Assembly (NCBI RefSeq): GCF_014641595.1
Contig: NZ_BMIA01000005.1
Span: 372,001-436,000, forward strand
Direction: 5' to 3'
Source of the DNA: Dyadobacter endophyticus
GTDB taxonomy: Bacteria > Bacteroidota > Bacteroidia > Cytophagales > Spirosomataceae
DNA length: 64,000 nt
The position numbers and the translations under genes are program-made. Of the stretch, positions 32,362 through 40,640 are shown piece after piece; the first letter of the stretch is position 1, and the number at the start of each line of letters is the position of its first letter. Below the pieces are notes generated by a model. That model was not told the origin of the DNA and did not search any database. It was given only the letters and a program-made list of their open reading frames with translations.

Positions 32362-33406
32362 AGTTGCGCTCTGGACGCAATCCGCGTACAGTCGTACCTG
32401 CTTGCCACATTTCTGATTCGCGCAATTCTGCAAGCTCAGCTTCCAGTTTCACACGGTAGTCAGGCTGTGAGTTGCGGGTGATCGAGATCGTAGCTTGTTC
32501 GCCGCTTTTTACAGAGTTGTAAAGTTGCTCAAAAACAGGCTTGGTAGCGTCACGGAAAGGTTTCCACCAGTCCAAAGCACCACGCTGTGCAGTTGTAGAG
32601 CAGTTAGCGTACATCCAGTCCATACCGTTTTCAGCAACCAATGGCATCAACGACTGAGTCAATTCTTCAACAGTTTCGTTGAATGCTTCTGACGGCGTGT
32701 GGCCATTTGAACGCAACACTTCATATTGTGCAGCGAAAATACCCTGGATAGCACCCATCAAAGTACCACGCTCGCCGGTTAGGTCGGAAGTTACTTCACG
32801 GTAAAAATCAGTTTCGAACAGGTAACCTGAACCTACTCCGATACCCATTGCAATACATTTTTCACGTGCTTTGCCGGTAGCATCCTGGAATACCGCGAAA
32901 GAAGAGTTCAAGCCTTTTCCTTCTACGAACAAGCGGCGAAGCGATGTTCCGGATCCTTTTGGAGCAACCAGGTAAACATCCACGTCAGCAGGAGGAACGA
33001 TGCCAGTCTGATCTTTATAAGTTACACCGAAACCGTGTGAGAAATACAGTGATTTTCCAGCAGTAAGGTTTGCCTTAACAGTTGGCCATAGCTCGATCTG
33101 AGCAGCATCTGAAAGCAAATAGCAAATGATGGTTCCTTTTGCCAATGCTTCTTCCAATTCGAAAAGCGTTTCGCCCGGTACCCATCCGTCAGCAACGGCT
33201 TTGTCCCAAGACTTACCACCTTTACGCTGACCAACGATTACATTGAATCCGTTGTCACGCATGTTCAAGCTTTGGCCTGGGCCTTGTACGCCGTAACCAA
33301 TTACAGCGATAGTTTCAGTAGAAAGTACTTCACGTGCTTTTTCGAGTGGAAATTCTTCACGGGTTACTACTTCTTCTTCGACCCCGCCGAAATTTAATTT
33401 TGCCAT
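32360..33406 (-). CDS. ilvC: Ketol-acid reductoisomerase
   Basis: IlvC isomerises and reduces acetolactate or acetohydroxybutyrate in valine, leucine and isoleucine synthesis. The 348-residue protein has the NADPH-binding VIGYGVQGPGQSLNMRDNG (about 36-54), SHGFGVTY, and a C-terminal knotted domain with LTGERGTLMGAIQGIFAAQYE and TVEELTQSLMPLVAENGMDWMYANCSTTAQRGALDWW. GYGVQGPGQ in place of the usual GYGSQGHA departs from E. coli but fits other Bacteroidota. It lies in the ilv operon, 64 nt after ilvN. Confidence 0.95.
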   Translation of the reverse strand: MAKLNFGGVEEEVVTREEFPLEKAREVLSTETIAVIGYGVQGPGQSLNMRDNGFNVIVGQRKGGKSWDKAVADGWVPGETLFELEEALAKGTIICYLLSDAAQIELWPTVKANLTAGKSLYFSHGFGVTYKDQTGIVPPADVDVYLVAPKGSGTSLRRLFVEGKGLNSSFAVFQDATGKAREKCIAMGIGVGSGYLFETDFYREVTSDLTGERGTLMGAIQGIFAAQYEVLRSNGHTPSEAFNETVEELTQSLMPLVAENGMDWMYANCSTTAQRGALDWWKPFRDATKPVFEQLYNSVKSGEQATISITRNSQPDYRVKLEAELAELRESEMWQAGTTVRGLRPERN

Positions 33407-33470
33407 TGATTATTGATTGGATTATTGATTTACTACGAATTAAAAAGCAATACTACTAAAAGTTGACCGA

Positions 33471-34004
33471 CTATTGGTAATATTCCCACTCAGCTTCCGG
33501 CAGATAATCTACCAGTGTCTGAGGCGATTTGCTCACCGCCACACGGCCCGAACGAACGAATTCGAGGATCTCGTGGGGTTTGATATAGTCGAAAAATTCA
33601 AAGATCTCTTCTTCCGTACCGGTCTTCTGGATGATCACATAGGTGAGGTGCCAATACACGACCCAGGCTTTGTAGGTCTTGTTGATCGTCTCGATATCGA
33701 GCGGTTTGGCACCAATTGGCGTCGAAACCTTGAACAATGCGATCTCGTTATAAGCGATGTCCTCATTGAGATATCCGAAAACAGCCAGCACCTCGATAAT
33801 CTTGCGAATCTGGCGGACGAGTTTCTCCACCGCGTCACGCGACTCATGACGGATGACGATCGTAAAGCGGGAAATACCCTTACGTTCGGTTTCAGAAACG
33901 GTCAGGCTATCGATATTGATGCGTCTCCGGGTAAAAATCGTCGTGATCTTGTTAAGGATGCCTATCGTGTTTTCAGTGAAAACACAAATGGTGTATGATG
34001 TCAT
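33471..34004 (-). CDS. ilvN: Acetolactate synthase small (regulatory) subunit
   Basis: The 177-residue subunit has an N-terminal ACT domain (about 1-75, TICVFTENTIGILNKITTIFTRRRINIDSLTVSETE) that binds valine and transmits feedback inhibition. A C-terminal domain (about 85-177, IGAKPLDIETINKTYKAWVVYWH) is shared with other small subunits. The TEEEIFEFFDYIKPHEILEFVRSGRVAVSK segment fits ACT-type IlvH/IlvN. It lies 19 nt after ilvB ends and probably complexes with IlvB. Confidence 0.94.
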   Translation of the reverse strand: MTSYTICVFTENTIGILNKITTIFTRRRINIDSLTVSETERKGISRFTIVIRHESRDAVEKLVRQIRKIIEVLAVFGYLNEDIAYNEIALFKVSTPIGAKPLDIETINKTYKAWVVYWHLTYVIIQKTGTEEEIFEFFDYIKPHEILEFVRSGRVAVSKSPQTLVDYLPEAEWEYYQ

Positions 34005-34023
34005 AATTTCTTCGGCTTTTATA

Positions 34024-35784
34024 TTACTCCAAACGAATATCCGCTACGCAAGCTCCGGTTGGTACCATCGGGAATACGTTCTCTTCTTTCTCCACCAAAA
34101 CTTCCAGCAGGTAAGGCTTGTCGGATGCCAGCATCTTATCAAGAGAAGCATTCAAATCCTCCCGTGCGCCGCAGGTATGACCATCGATGCCAAAACCTCT
34201 TGCAATGGTAATAAAATCAGGGTTTTGCAGCTCCACGAACGAATAGCGTTTCTGGTGGAAAAGCTGCTGCCACTGGCGTACCATTCCGAGGAAATTGTTG
34301 TTCAGAATGATAATCTTCACGGGCAGGCCGCTTTGTGCGATGGTACCCAGCTCCTGGATGGTCATCTGGAAACAACCATCACCGATGATCGCCACTACTT
34401 CGCGATCGGGGGCGCCTACTTTCGCTCCGAATGAGGCCGGTAATGCGTAGCCCATCGTTCCCAAACCGCCCGATGTGATGAAAGAGCTAGGTTTTTTGAA
34501 CTGGTAGTAACGCGCAGTCATCATTTGGTGCTGACCCACGTCCGCCACAATCACCGCTTCGCCTTTGGTTTTATCAGAAAGCGTGCGGATCACTTCCGCC
34601 ATTTTGATCTTCTCTGTAGTCGGTGCTAGTTCCGGCTGCGTAATTTTCTGATCTTCAATCGCATCGTACTTTTTGAATTCCGCTTTCCAGGCTTCGTGAT
34701 TGTTCTCATTTACCAGAGGAAGCAGCAATTCCAGCGCGACTTTAGCATCACCTACTACCGGAGCATCTGCCTTCACAATCTTGTCGATCTCCGCCGGGTC
34801 GATTTCAATATGAACTACTTTCGCCTGTTTCGCATAGCGGCTCAAATCACCGGTTACGCGGTCGTCGAAACGCATTCCGACAGCGATAATGAGGTCGCAT
34901 TGATTGGTCAGGACGTTGGTACCGTAATTTCCGTGCATTCCGAGCCAGCCCATGTAATTGGGGTGGTCAACCGACATAGACGAAAGCCCAAGGAGCGTCG
35001 AAGCAGCGGGAATATCTGTTTTTTCAATGAATTGGATCAATTCCTGTTCCGCACCGGCAATCCGTACGCCATGACCTACGAAAAGGAACGGACGTTTTGC
35101 CTGATTGATCAGCTTTGCAGCCGCAGCCAATTGCTCGTCTTTCGGAGCGATACGCGGGTGATAGCTTAGCAAAGCCTCCGTCTTTTTGTGAACAAAAGGC
35201 TTCGTCATCAACTTTTGCTGCGCATCTTTGGTAATATCGATCAAAACCGGTCCGGGACGGCCTGATTTAGCTATATAAAATGCTTTGGCGATAATTTCAG
35301 GGATTTCATCCGCATTGGTGACCTGGTAGTTCCATTTCGTGATCGGAATGGTGATTCCCATTACGTCCGTTTCCTGGAATGCGTCGGTACCGAGCAAATG
35401 CGATGCAACCTGGCCGATAATGCAGACCATGGGTGTTGAATCGATGATCGCGTCGGCAATACCCGTTACCAGGTTGGTAGCGCCTGGTCCCGAAGTTACC
35501 AGACAAACCCCCACTTCACCCGTAATACGCGCATAGCCCTCAGCTGCGTGTGCAGCGCCCTGCTCGTGGCGCACGAGAATATGGTGGATCTGATCCTGAT
35601 AGTCATAAATCGCATCATACACCGGCATAATCGCCCCGCCCGGATACCCGAAAATGGTTGTAACACCTTCGGCGATCAGCGACTGGATGACCGCATGCGA
35701 GCCATTGATCAGCTCCGGCTTGGCCACCGAAACCACCGGTTCCGAGCCCTGAATTGTTGCAGTTTGATTTTCATTAAATCCCAT
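34024..35784 (-). CDS. ilvB: Acetolactate synthase large (catalytic) subunit
   Basis: The thiamine-diphosphate enzyme makes acetolactate or acetohydroxybutyrate, the first common step of valine, leucine and isoleucine synthesis. The 586-residue protein has the N-terminal Glu segment RHEQGAAHAAEGYAR, TSGPGATNLVTGIADA, the FAD-region LLGLSSMSVDHPNYMGWLGMHGNYGTN, and the TPP motif GDGCFQMTIQEL followed by NNNFLGMVRQW. ATG at 35784 (MGFNENQTATIQG) is kept. It lies 42 nt after ilvD ends and is followed by ilvN. Confidence 0.96.
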   Translation of the reverse strand: MGFNENQTATIQGSEPVVSVAKPELINGSHAVIQSLIAEGVTTIFGYPGGAIMPVYDAIYDYQDQIHHILVRHEQGAAHAAEGYARITGEVGVCLVTSGPGATNLVTGIADAIIDSTPMVCIIGQVASHLLGTDAFQETDVMGITIPITKWNYQVTNADEIPEIIAKAFYIAKSGRPGPVLIDITKDAQQKLMTKPFVHKKTEALLSYHPRIAPKDEQLAAAAKLINQAKRPFLFVGHGVRIAGAEQELIQFIEKTDIPAASTLLGLSSMSVDHPNYMGWLGMHGNYGTNVLTNQCDLIIAVGMRFDDRVTGDLSRYAKQAKVVHIEIDPAEIDKIVKADAPVVGDAKVALELLLPLVNENNHEAWKAEFKKYDAIEDQKITQPELAPTTEKIKMAEVIRTLSDKTKGEAVIVADVGQHQMMTARYYQFKKPSSFITSGGLGTMGYALPASFGAKVGAPDREVVAIIGDGCFQMTIQELGTIAQSGLPVKIIILNNNFLGMVRQWQQLFHQKRYSFVELQNPDFITIARGFGIDGHTCGAREDLNASLDKMLASDKPYLLEVLVEKEENVFPMVPTGACVADIRLE

Positions 35785-35826
35785 GACCTCTGTATTGTTT
35801 AGTCGGATGAATTTCTGTCGTGAATT

Positions 35827-37512
35827 TTACGCTTCGTCAGTCACGCAACCTTCGCTGGCTGATTTCACGGTTCTGATATATCTTCCCAGCATACCTTTTG
35901 TAAAGCGTGGCGCTGGTTGTACCCAGGCTGCTTTGCGGGCTGCCATTTCTTCATCGGAAATGTGCAAAGTCAGTACGCGGGTGTTGGCATCGATGCTAAT
36001 GCGGTCGCCATCTTTAACCAATGCGATCGGGCCGCCGTCGAATGCTTCCGGTGTAATGTGGCCTACTACGAAACCGTGCGTACCGCCTGAGAAACGACCG
36101 TCGGTGATCAATGCGATCTTGTCGCCAAGGCCTGCTCCCATTACCGCAGAAGTAGGTTTCAGCATTTCCGACATGCCCGGCCCACCTTTCGGACCTGCAT
36201 TACGGATCACCACCACGTGGCCGGCCTTAATTTCACCTTTGGCAAGCATTTCAATAATCTCCGATTCGTGCTCGCAGACTTTCGCTTCGCCATCGAATGT
36301 AAGACCCTCCTTACCTGTAATCTTCGCAACCGAACCTTCGGGAGCAAGGTTACCGTAAAGCACCTGAATGTGGCCTGTCTGCTTGATCGGTGTTTCGATC
36401 GGGAACACCATTTTTTGTGTTTCAAAATTCAAGTCAGGCGCTTCTGCAAGGTTTTCAGCAACTGTTTTACCAGTTACAGTAATGCAATCTCCGTGGATCA
36501 GGCCTTTGGAATACAAATACTTGGTCACCGCAGGAACACCACCGATTGCCAGGATATCTTCCATGAAGTATTTACCACTCGGTTTCAAATCAGCGATAAA
36601 TGGCGTGCGGTCAGAAATCACCTGAATGTCATCCAAAGTCAAAGGAATGTCGGCAGCGCGAGCGATTGCCAGGTAATGCAATGCCGCGTTGGTAGAACCA
36701 CCCAGCGCCATTACCACTGTCAATGCGTTTTCAAGTGACTTTTTGGTAATAATATCCTTCGGGGTAATGTTCAGCTCGAGCAGCTTCTTCATCGCCGCAC
36801 CGATCTTCTTGCATTCTTCCTGCTTGCCTTCGTGCGTAGCCGGATACGAGCTGCTGAACGGCAAGCTCAATCCCATTGCTTCGATCGAAGATGCCATCGT
36901 ATTCGCAGTATACATACCGCCGCAAGCACCCTGGCCAGGGATCGAATTCTGGATTACTCCTTTATAATCTTCGTCAGAAATATTGTTGGCGAACTTCTTG
37001 CCCAATGCTTCGAATGCCGAAACGATGTCCAGTTTCTGTCCTTTATAGTGTCCCGAACGGATCGTTCCGCCGTACACCATAATAGCAGGGCGGTCGAGGC
37101 GCGCCATCGCCATAATGGCGCCGGGCATGTTTTTATCACAACCCACCACCGCGATCACACCATCGTACCATTGCGCAGCCACCACGGTTTCGATCGAATC
37201 CGCGATAATGTCACGGCTAGGCAGCGAGTAGCGCATACCGTCGTTTCCGTTGGTCATACCATCAGAAACACCAATGGTATTGAAGATCAGGCCGACCATA
37301 TCATTGGCCGTCACGCCTTGCTTCACATACACCGACAAGCCGTTGAGGTGCATGTTGCATGGGTTACCTTCATAACCTGTGCTGGCAATCCCGATCTGCG
37401 GTTTAACAAAGTCTTCTTCTTTCAAACCAATTCCATAAAGCATTGCCTGTGCGGCCGGATTGGTTACTTCCTGGGTTAGGGTCTTCGAAAATCTGTTTAA
37501 TTCTGTCGCCAT
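35827..37512 (-). CDS. ilvD: Dihydroxy-acid dehydratase
   Basis: IlvD dehydrates 2,3-dihydroxy-isovalerate and -methylvalerate to the 2-oxo acids. ATG at 37512 (MATELNRFSKTL) is chosen over an in-frame ATG at 37548, which lies inside the terminator hairpin and adds FYFKYNHSP. Cysteine motifs for the iron-sulfur cluster appear in GYEGNPCNMHLNG, VGCDKNMPGAIMAMARLDRPAIMVYGG and GQGACGGMYTANTM. The 561-residue protein is the first of the ilvDBNC(A) run. Upstream is the leader with peptide, antiterminator and terminator. Confidence 0.95.
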   Translation of the reverse strand: MATELNRFSKTLTQEVTNPAAQAMLYGIGLKEEDFVKPQIGIASTGYEGNPCNMHLNGLSVYVKQGVTANDMVGLIFNTIGVSDGMTNGNDGMRYSLPSRDIIADSIETVVAAQWYDGVIAVVGCDKNMPGAIMAMARLDRPAIMVYGGTIRSGHYKGQKLDIVSAFEALGKKFANNISDEDYKGVIQNSIPGQGACGGMYTANTMASSIEAMGLSLPFSSSYPATHEGKQEECKKIGAAMKKLLELNITPKDIITKKSLENALTVVMALGGSTNAALHYLAIARAADIPLTLDDIQVISDRTPFIADLKPSGKYFMEDILAIGGVPAVTKYLYSKGLIHGDCITVTGKTVAENLAEAPDLNFETQKMVFPIETPIKQTGHIQVLYGNLAPEGSVAKITGKEGLTFDGEAKVCEHESEIIEMLAKGEIKAGHVVVIRNAGPKGGPGMSEMLKPTSAVMGAGLGDKIALITDGRFSGGTHGFVVGHITPEAFDGGPIALVKDGDRISIDANTRVLTLHISDEEMAARKAAWVQPAPRFTKGMLGRYIRTVKSASEGCVTDEA

Positions 37513-37530
37513 TGGTGAATGATTGTATTT

Positions 37531-37567
37531 AAAATAAAAACACCTCACTCATTGGGTGAGTGAGGTG
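37531..37567 (-). terminator. Attenuator terminator of the ilv leader
   Basis: A perfect 11-bp GC-rich stem (37541-37551 with 37557-37567) has a 5-nt loop and is followed on the minus strand by TTTTTATTTT. It ends 18 nt before the ilvD ATG. Its 5' arm (minus-strand CACTCAC) is also complementary to the segment just downstream of the leader-peptide stop. Confidence 0.9.
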
Positions 37568-37607
37568 CCAGATATGTGCTATCATCCCACTCACGCTTAA
37601 CGCGTGA
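37556..37607 (-). promoter_or_regulatory. Competing antiterminator and 1:2 hairpin in the ilv leader RNA
   Basis: On the minus strand GTGAGTG (plus 37588-37594), just past the leader stop codon, is complementary over 7 nt to CACTCAC (plus 37556-37562), the 5' arm of the terminator. The same segment (GCGTGA, plus 37591-37596) also pairs over 6 nt with TCACGC (plus 37602-37607) inside the last codons of the leader peptide. This gives the 1:2, 2:3 and 3:4 pairings of classical attenuation. A ribosome stalled at Ile/Val/Leu codons would favour 2:3. Confidence 0.75.
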
Positions 37608-37644
37608 CAATAAGTAGGACCGGGACGATAATTGTTGATTTCAT
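37597..37644 (-). CDS. ilv leader peptide (branched-chain attenuator peptide)
   Basis: This is a 15-codon frame reading MKSTIIVPVLLIVTR: three Ile, three Val, two Leu and two Thr. Eight of 15 residues are branched-chain amino acids, and Thr is the precursor of Ile. It ends in TAA at 37597-37599, 29 nt before the terminator hairpin. Its last codons form part of the 1:2 hairpin. This is the same design as the enterobacterial ilvGMEDA leader. No Shine-Dalgarno sequence is evident, as is normal in Bacteroidota. Confidence 0.85.
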   Translation of the reverse strand: MKSTIIVPVLLIVTR

Positions 37645-37663
37645 TAGCGTAACATTTAAGTCT

Positions 37664-37677
37664 AGCGAAATTTCGCT
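37664..37677. promoter_or_regulatory. 14-bp palindrome shared with the leuA leader (copy 1)
   Basis: AGCGAAATTTCGCT is a perfect palindrome 19 nt upstream of the leader ATG and just downstream of the predicted transcription start. Its 12-bp core GCGAAATTTCGC recurs at 23734-23745. Confidence 0.5.
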
Positions 37678-37695
37678 GTTTTTAACTTGGTGTTA

Positions 37696-37727
37696 CAAAT
37701 TAGGAGCCAATCTTTTTATTTTCCAAA
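37696..37727 (-). promoter_or_regulatory. Predicted ilv promoter (Bacteroidota type)
   Basis: On the minus strand, TTTG (plus 37724-37727), 21 nt, then TAATTTG (plus 37696-37702). It is near TTTG-N19-TAnnTTTG, with a spacer slightly long and the -7 box short by one. A start near 37688 would give a leader of about 175 nt before ilvD. Confidence 0.4.
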
Positions 37728-37836
37728 CATTCAAAGCTTTTTTTGTTATTAATCTATGATAAATACCAAATTTCCTCCCGGTGCAACATCGTTATCGGAA
37801 AACATTTAATTTTGGATTTCAAAAAACACGAACGCT

Positions 37837-38640
37837 ATGATGACTACCGAATCGTCTTCGAACTATAATGATCTCGAAAAAATGAGTGTACGCGAGATAC
37901 TCACCTCCATCAACCGCGAGGATCAGACCGTACCGCATGCCGTTCAGAAATCGCTCCCGCAGATCGAAGCCCTGGTAGAACAGATCGTTCCGAGAATGCA
38001 AAAGGGGGGGCGGCTGTTCTATATTGGCGCCGGAACCAGCGGACGATTGGGCGTTGTGGATGCGTCGGAATGCCCGCCGACATTCGGTGTGCCTTTCGAT
38101 TTGGTAGTAGGAATCATCGCCGGTGGTGACACTGCGATTCGCAAAGCAGTCGAAAATGCGGAAGACGACTGGAATCAGGCGTGGAAAGACATGGCGATTT
38201 ACGAGCCGAATGCAAATGATACATTAATAGGAATAGCCGCTTCGGGCCGCACACCTTATGTAATCGGTGGTTTAAATGAAGCCCGCAATGCAGGTTTGCT
38301 GACGGGCTGCGTGGTGTGTAATGACGGTTCCGCGGTAGCCAAAGCCTGCGAATACCCGGTGGAAATAGTGGTTGGGCCCGAATTTTTGACGGGAAGCACG
38401 AGAATGAAATCCGGTACAGCCCAAAAACTGGCGCTGAATATGATTTCAACGTCGGTAATGATACGCCTAGGCAAAGTGAAAGGCAATAAAATGGTCGATA
38501 TGCAGCTCACCAACGAAAAACTGGTCAACAGGGCGTTGTACATGATCATTGACGAGCTGAATATCTCCCCCGACGAGGCGCAATCGCTGCTCGACGAGCA
38601 CGGTAGCGTCCGCGCGGCGATTGACGCCGTTAGAAAATGA
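37837..38640 (+). CDS. murQ: N-acetylmuramic acid 6-phosphate etherase
   Basis: MurQ removes lactate from MurNAc-6-phosphate to give GlcNAc-6-phosphate in cell wall recycling. The 267-residue protein has a SIS domain with GRLFYIGAGTSGRLGVVDASECPPTFG (about 58-83) and GIAASGRTPYVIGGLNEAR; the C-terminus fits the helical tail of the family, here shorter than the roughly 300-residue proteobacterial enzyme. TAATTTTG at 37807-37814 is a possible -7 box with no clear -33 partner. It is divergent from the ilv operon and convergent with the oxidoreductase, 2 nt away. Confidence 0.94.
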   Translation: MMTTESSSNYNDLEKMSVREILTSINREDQTVPHAVQKSLPQIEALVEQIVPRMQKGGRLFYIGAGTSGRLGVVDASECPPTFGVPFDLVVGIIAGGDTAIRKAVENAEDDWNQAWKDMAIYEPNANDTLIGIAASGRTPYVIGGLNEARNAGLLTGCVVCNDGSAVAKACEYPVEIVVGPEFLTGSTRMKSGTAQKLALNMISTSVMIRLGKVKGNKMVDMQLTNEKLVNRALYMIIDELNISPDEAQSLLDEHGSVRAAIDAVRK

Positions 38641-38642
38641 TC

Positions 38643-39653
38643 CTATATTGAAAGGACGATCTTACCGAACTGCTGGCCGGAATCCATGTAACGGAGCGCC
38701 TGTTCGGCCTCATCCAGCGAAAATATCTTGTCGATAACCGGCACAATCTGCTTTTCGTTTACGAACTGTACCATATCGGCAAACTCCTGCTCCGTACCCA
38801 TGGTGCTGCCATAGATATTGAGCTGCTTAAAGAACACTTTCGCAGGGACAATATCGGTAATGTTGCCTGTTCCGCCTCCATAGAAGCAAATGCGGGCGCC
38901 GGGCGCGGCGATATCGATCAGTTTTGCAAAACCGGGACCGCCGGCGCTATCGATGATCACATCGAAATACCCCGTCTTTGGTCCGCGCGCTTTCACGAGC
39001 AGATCGCGGAACCAGGTCGGATTTTTATAGTTAATCCCTCCTTTGGCACCCATCTCGATGGCTCTCTGTATTTTCTGGTCGGAACCGGACGTTACCCACA
39101 CTTCCGCACCCGCAGCGATGGCAAACTGAACTGCAAATAGTGCTACACCTCCGCCCGCGCCCGTCACCAATACGCGATCCCCTTCTTTGAACCGGCAACG
39201 CGTCATAAGCGAACGCCACGCAGTGAGTCCGCCCATCGGCAATGCGGCTGCTTCTTCAAATGACAAATGCGCCGGTTTTTCTTCCAGATACTTAACGTCG
39301 GTCTTCACATATCCCGCAAGCGTGCCATTATCCGGAAGGCCGAGGATTTTATGATCTTCGCCGTAAAAATCAGGATTATCGCCCCAGTTTTGAGATGGAT
39401 TGATGATCACTTCTTTTCCAATCCAGCTTTTGGCCACGCCATCGCCCACCTCAGTTACGATGCCCGCACCGTCGGAGCCTGGAATTATAGGGGTTGTGAT
39501 CCGTGGATAAAGGCCTTTTTGTATCCATACATCGCGGTGGTTGATCGATGCGGCTTTCACTTCGACGAGCACTTCTCCCGGCCCCGGGTTAGGTTTTTGA
39601 GTTGTTTCAATAACCAGCGGCTCGTGAAGGTTCTTTAAAATAGCGGCTTTCAT
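38643..39653 (-). CDS. Zinc-binding/quinone-type alcohol dehydrogenase (MDR family)
   Basis: The product has 336 residues from ATG at 39653, chosen over the in-frame ATG at 39845 because it begins MKAAILKNLHEPLVIETTQKPNPGPGEVLVEV, the standard MDR start, whereas the upstream 64 residues are unlike the family and overlap the neighbouring coding region. It has the GroES-like domain (PGSDGAGIVTEVGDGV), and the Rossmann part with DRVLVTGAGGGVALFAVQFAIAAGAEVWVTSGSDQKI. The catalytic-zinc residues are not all clear, so it may be a quinone-oxidoreductase-like member. Substrate unknown. Confidence 0.85.
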   Translation of the reverse strand: MKAAILKNLHEPLVIETTQKPNPGPGEVLVEVKAASINHRDVWIQKGLYPRITTPIIPGSDGAGIVTEVGDGVAKSWIGKEVIINPSQNWGDNPDFYGEDHKILGLPDNGTLAGYVKTDVKYLEEKPAHLSFEEAAALPMGGLTAWRSLMTRCRFKEGDRVLVTGAGGGVALFAVQFAIAAGAEVWVTSGSDQKIQRAIEMGAKGGINYKNPTWFRDLLVKARGPKTGYFDVIIDSAGGPGFAKLIDIAAPGARICFYGGGTGNITDIVPAKVFFKQLNIYGSTMGTEQEFADMVQFVNEKQIVPVIDKIFSLDEAEQALRYMDSGQQFGKIVLSI

Positions 39654-39674
39654 ACTGTTGGGTTTTAAAACAAA

Positions 39675-39724
39675 AAATGATGAACCGGCCTTCCCGAAAA
39701 CGGAACGGCCCTGGTTCATCATTT
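39675..39724 (-). terminator. Intrinsic terminator after the NIPSNAP gene
   Basis: A 12-bp perfect outer stem (39675-39686 with 39713-39724), extended by imperfect inner pairing, is followed on the minus strand by TTTTG TTTT. It lies 27 nt past the stop of the 39752 gene. Confidence 0.8.
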
Positions 39725-39751
39725 CAAAATGACTTGAACCGTTTTCAGATG

Positions 39752-40540
39752 CTAGATATCCGAATATTCGGTGGGATACAAGAAGAAGCTGGTGTTTTTT
39801 GAGACGTTGTTCTGATACTCGGGGTTTACTTTGAGCTTGTTCCACTCTGCATCTTCACTGAACGATTTCCAGTGTGCGTCGCGGGAAGCCTTGTTCTCAA
39901 AGGTAGTCATGTACATCAGGTTCGGCATGTGGCTCCCAACGATAACCTCGCCATAGAATACTCCATTAAAACCGAGGCGTTTGAATAATGGCACTTCACC
40001 TCCATCATTGAACATCTTCACCTTATTCTGGTAAATCTTCTCGGTATGTCCTTCGTAGCTGCGCAGTTCATAGACACGCTCGCTTTTAGGCCCCGTAAGG
40101 TCCGGTTTTGTAAGTACCGGCGCGCTGGTGAAGGCTTGCAAGACAATCGACTCAAACCGTGCGTAAGGCGGCGTTTTGTAATTCGCGTCGATGTAATCTT
40201 TACCCGATGAGACATAGGCCGCGTCCTTATCCAAAGTTTTAGGCAATGCCAAGAGCTGGTCGAGGGATTTTAACGGCGTGAGCACGTAAATCAACTTTCC
40301 CGCCATGGTATCGGTAGCCACCGGTTTGAACACGCCCACATTCTTAATCCCGGCACGGTGCGCAGCAGGAACATATGCGTCTTTCAGGAATGCTTCAACG
40401 CGCGCTTCCTGGTCTGCATTTTTAAGATGGTAGATTTTGATTTCGTAAAATTCCCGCTTGGGAGGCGCCGCCACGGTGCTTAATGTAACGGCAAGCAGCA
40501 AAAGAGTGAAAAGGAAATTGAAGTTTCGGTAGTTATGCAT
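39752..40540 (-). CDS. NIPSNAP-family secreted protein
   Basis: The 262-residue protein has a signal peptide (about 7-24, STVAAPP). Two ferredoxin-like NIPSNAP domains follow: REFYEIKIYHLKNADQEARVEAFLKDAYVPAAHRAG (about 29-65), and ERVYELRSYEGHTEKIYQNKVKMFNDGGEVPLFKRLGFNGVFYGEVIVGSHMPNLMYMTTFENKASRDAHWKSF (about 153-230). Domain pairs of this type occur as periplasmic proteins in Bacteroidota. Their ligand is unknown. It appears to be a single-gene unit. Confidence 0.8.
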   Translation of the reverse strand: MHNYRNFNFLFTLLLLAVTLSTVAAPPKREFYEIKIYHLKNADQEARVEAFLKDAYVPAAHRAGIKNVGVFKPVATDTMAGKLIYVLTPLKSLDQLLALPKTLDKDAAYVSSGKDYIDANYKTPPYARFESIVLQAFTSAPVLTKPDLTGPKSERVYELRSYEGHTEKIYQNKVKMFNDGGEVPLFKRLGFNGVFYGEVIVGSHMPNLMYMTTFENKASRDAHWKSFSEDAEWNKLKVNPEYQNNVSKNTSFFLYPTEYSDI

Positions 40541-40640
40541 GGTATTTAAGCATCTTTTTGTTAGTGGATAACCACCTGAAAAGACCTTGCCAAACCGAGT
40601 TTACCCTATTTACTTTACCACTAATTATTTTCGAAGCAAA

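Noticed and set aside
39654..39845. 64-residue N-terminal extension of the MDR oxidoreductase from ATG at 39845
   Set aside because: The extension is unlike any MDR protein and overlaps the 3' end of the NIPSNAP gene and its terminator. MKAAILKN at 39653 is the canonical start.
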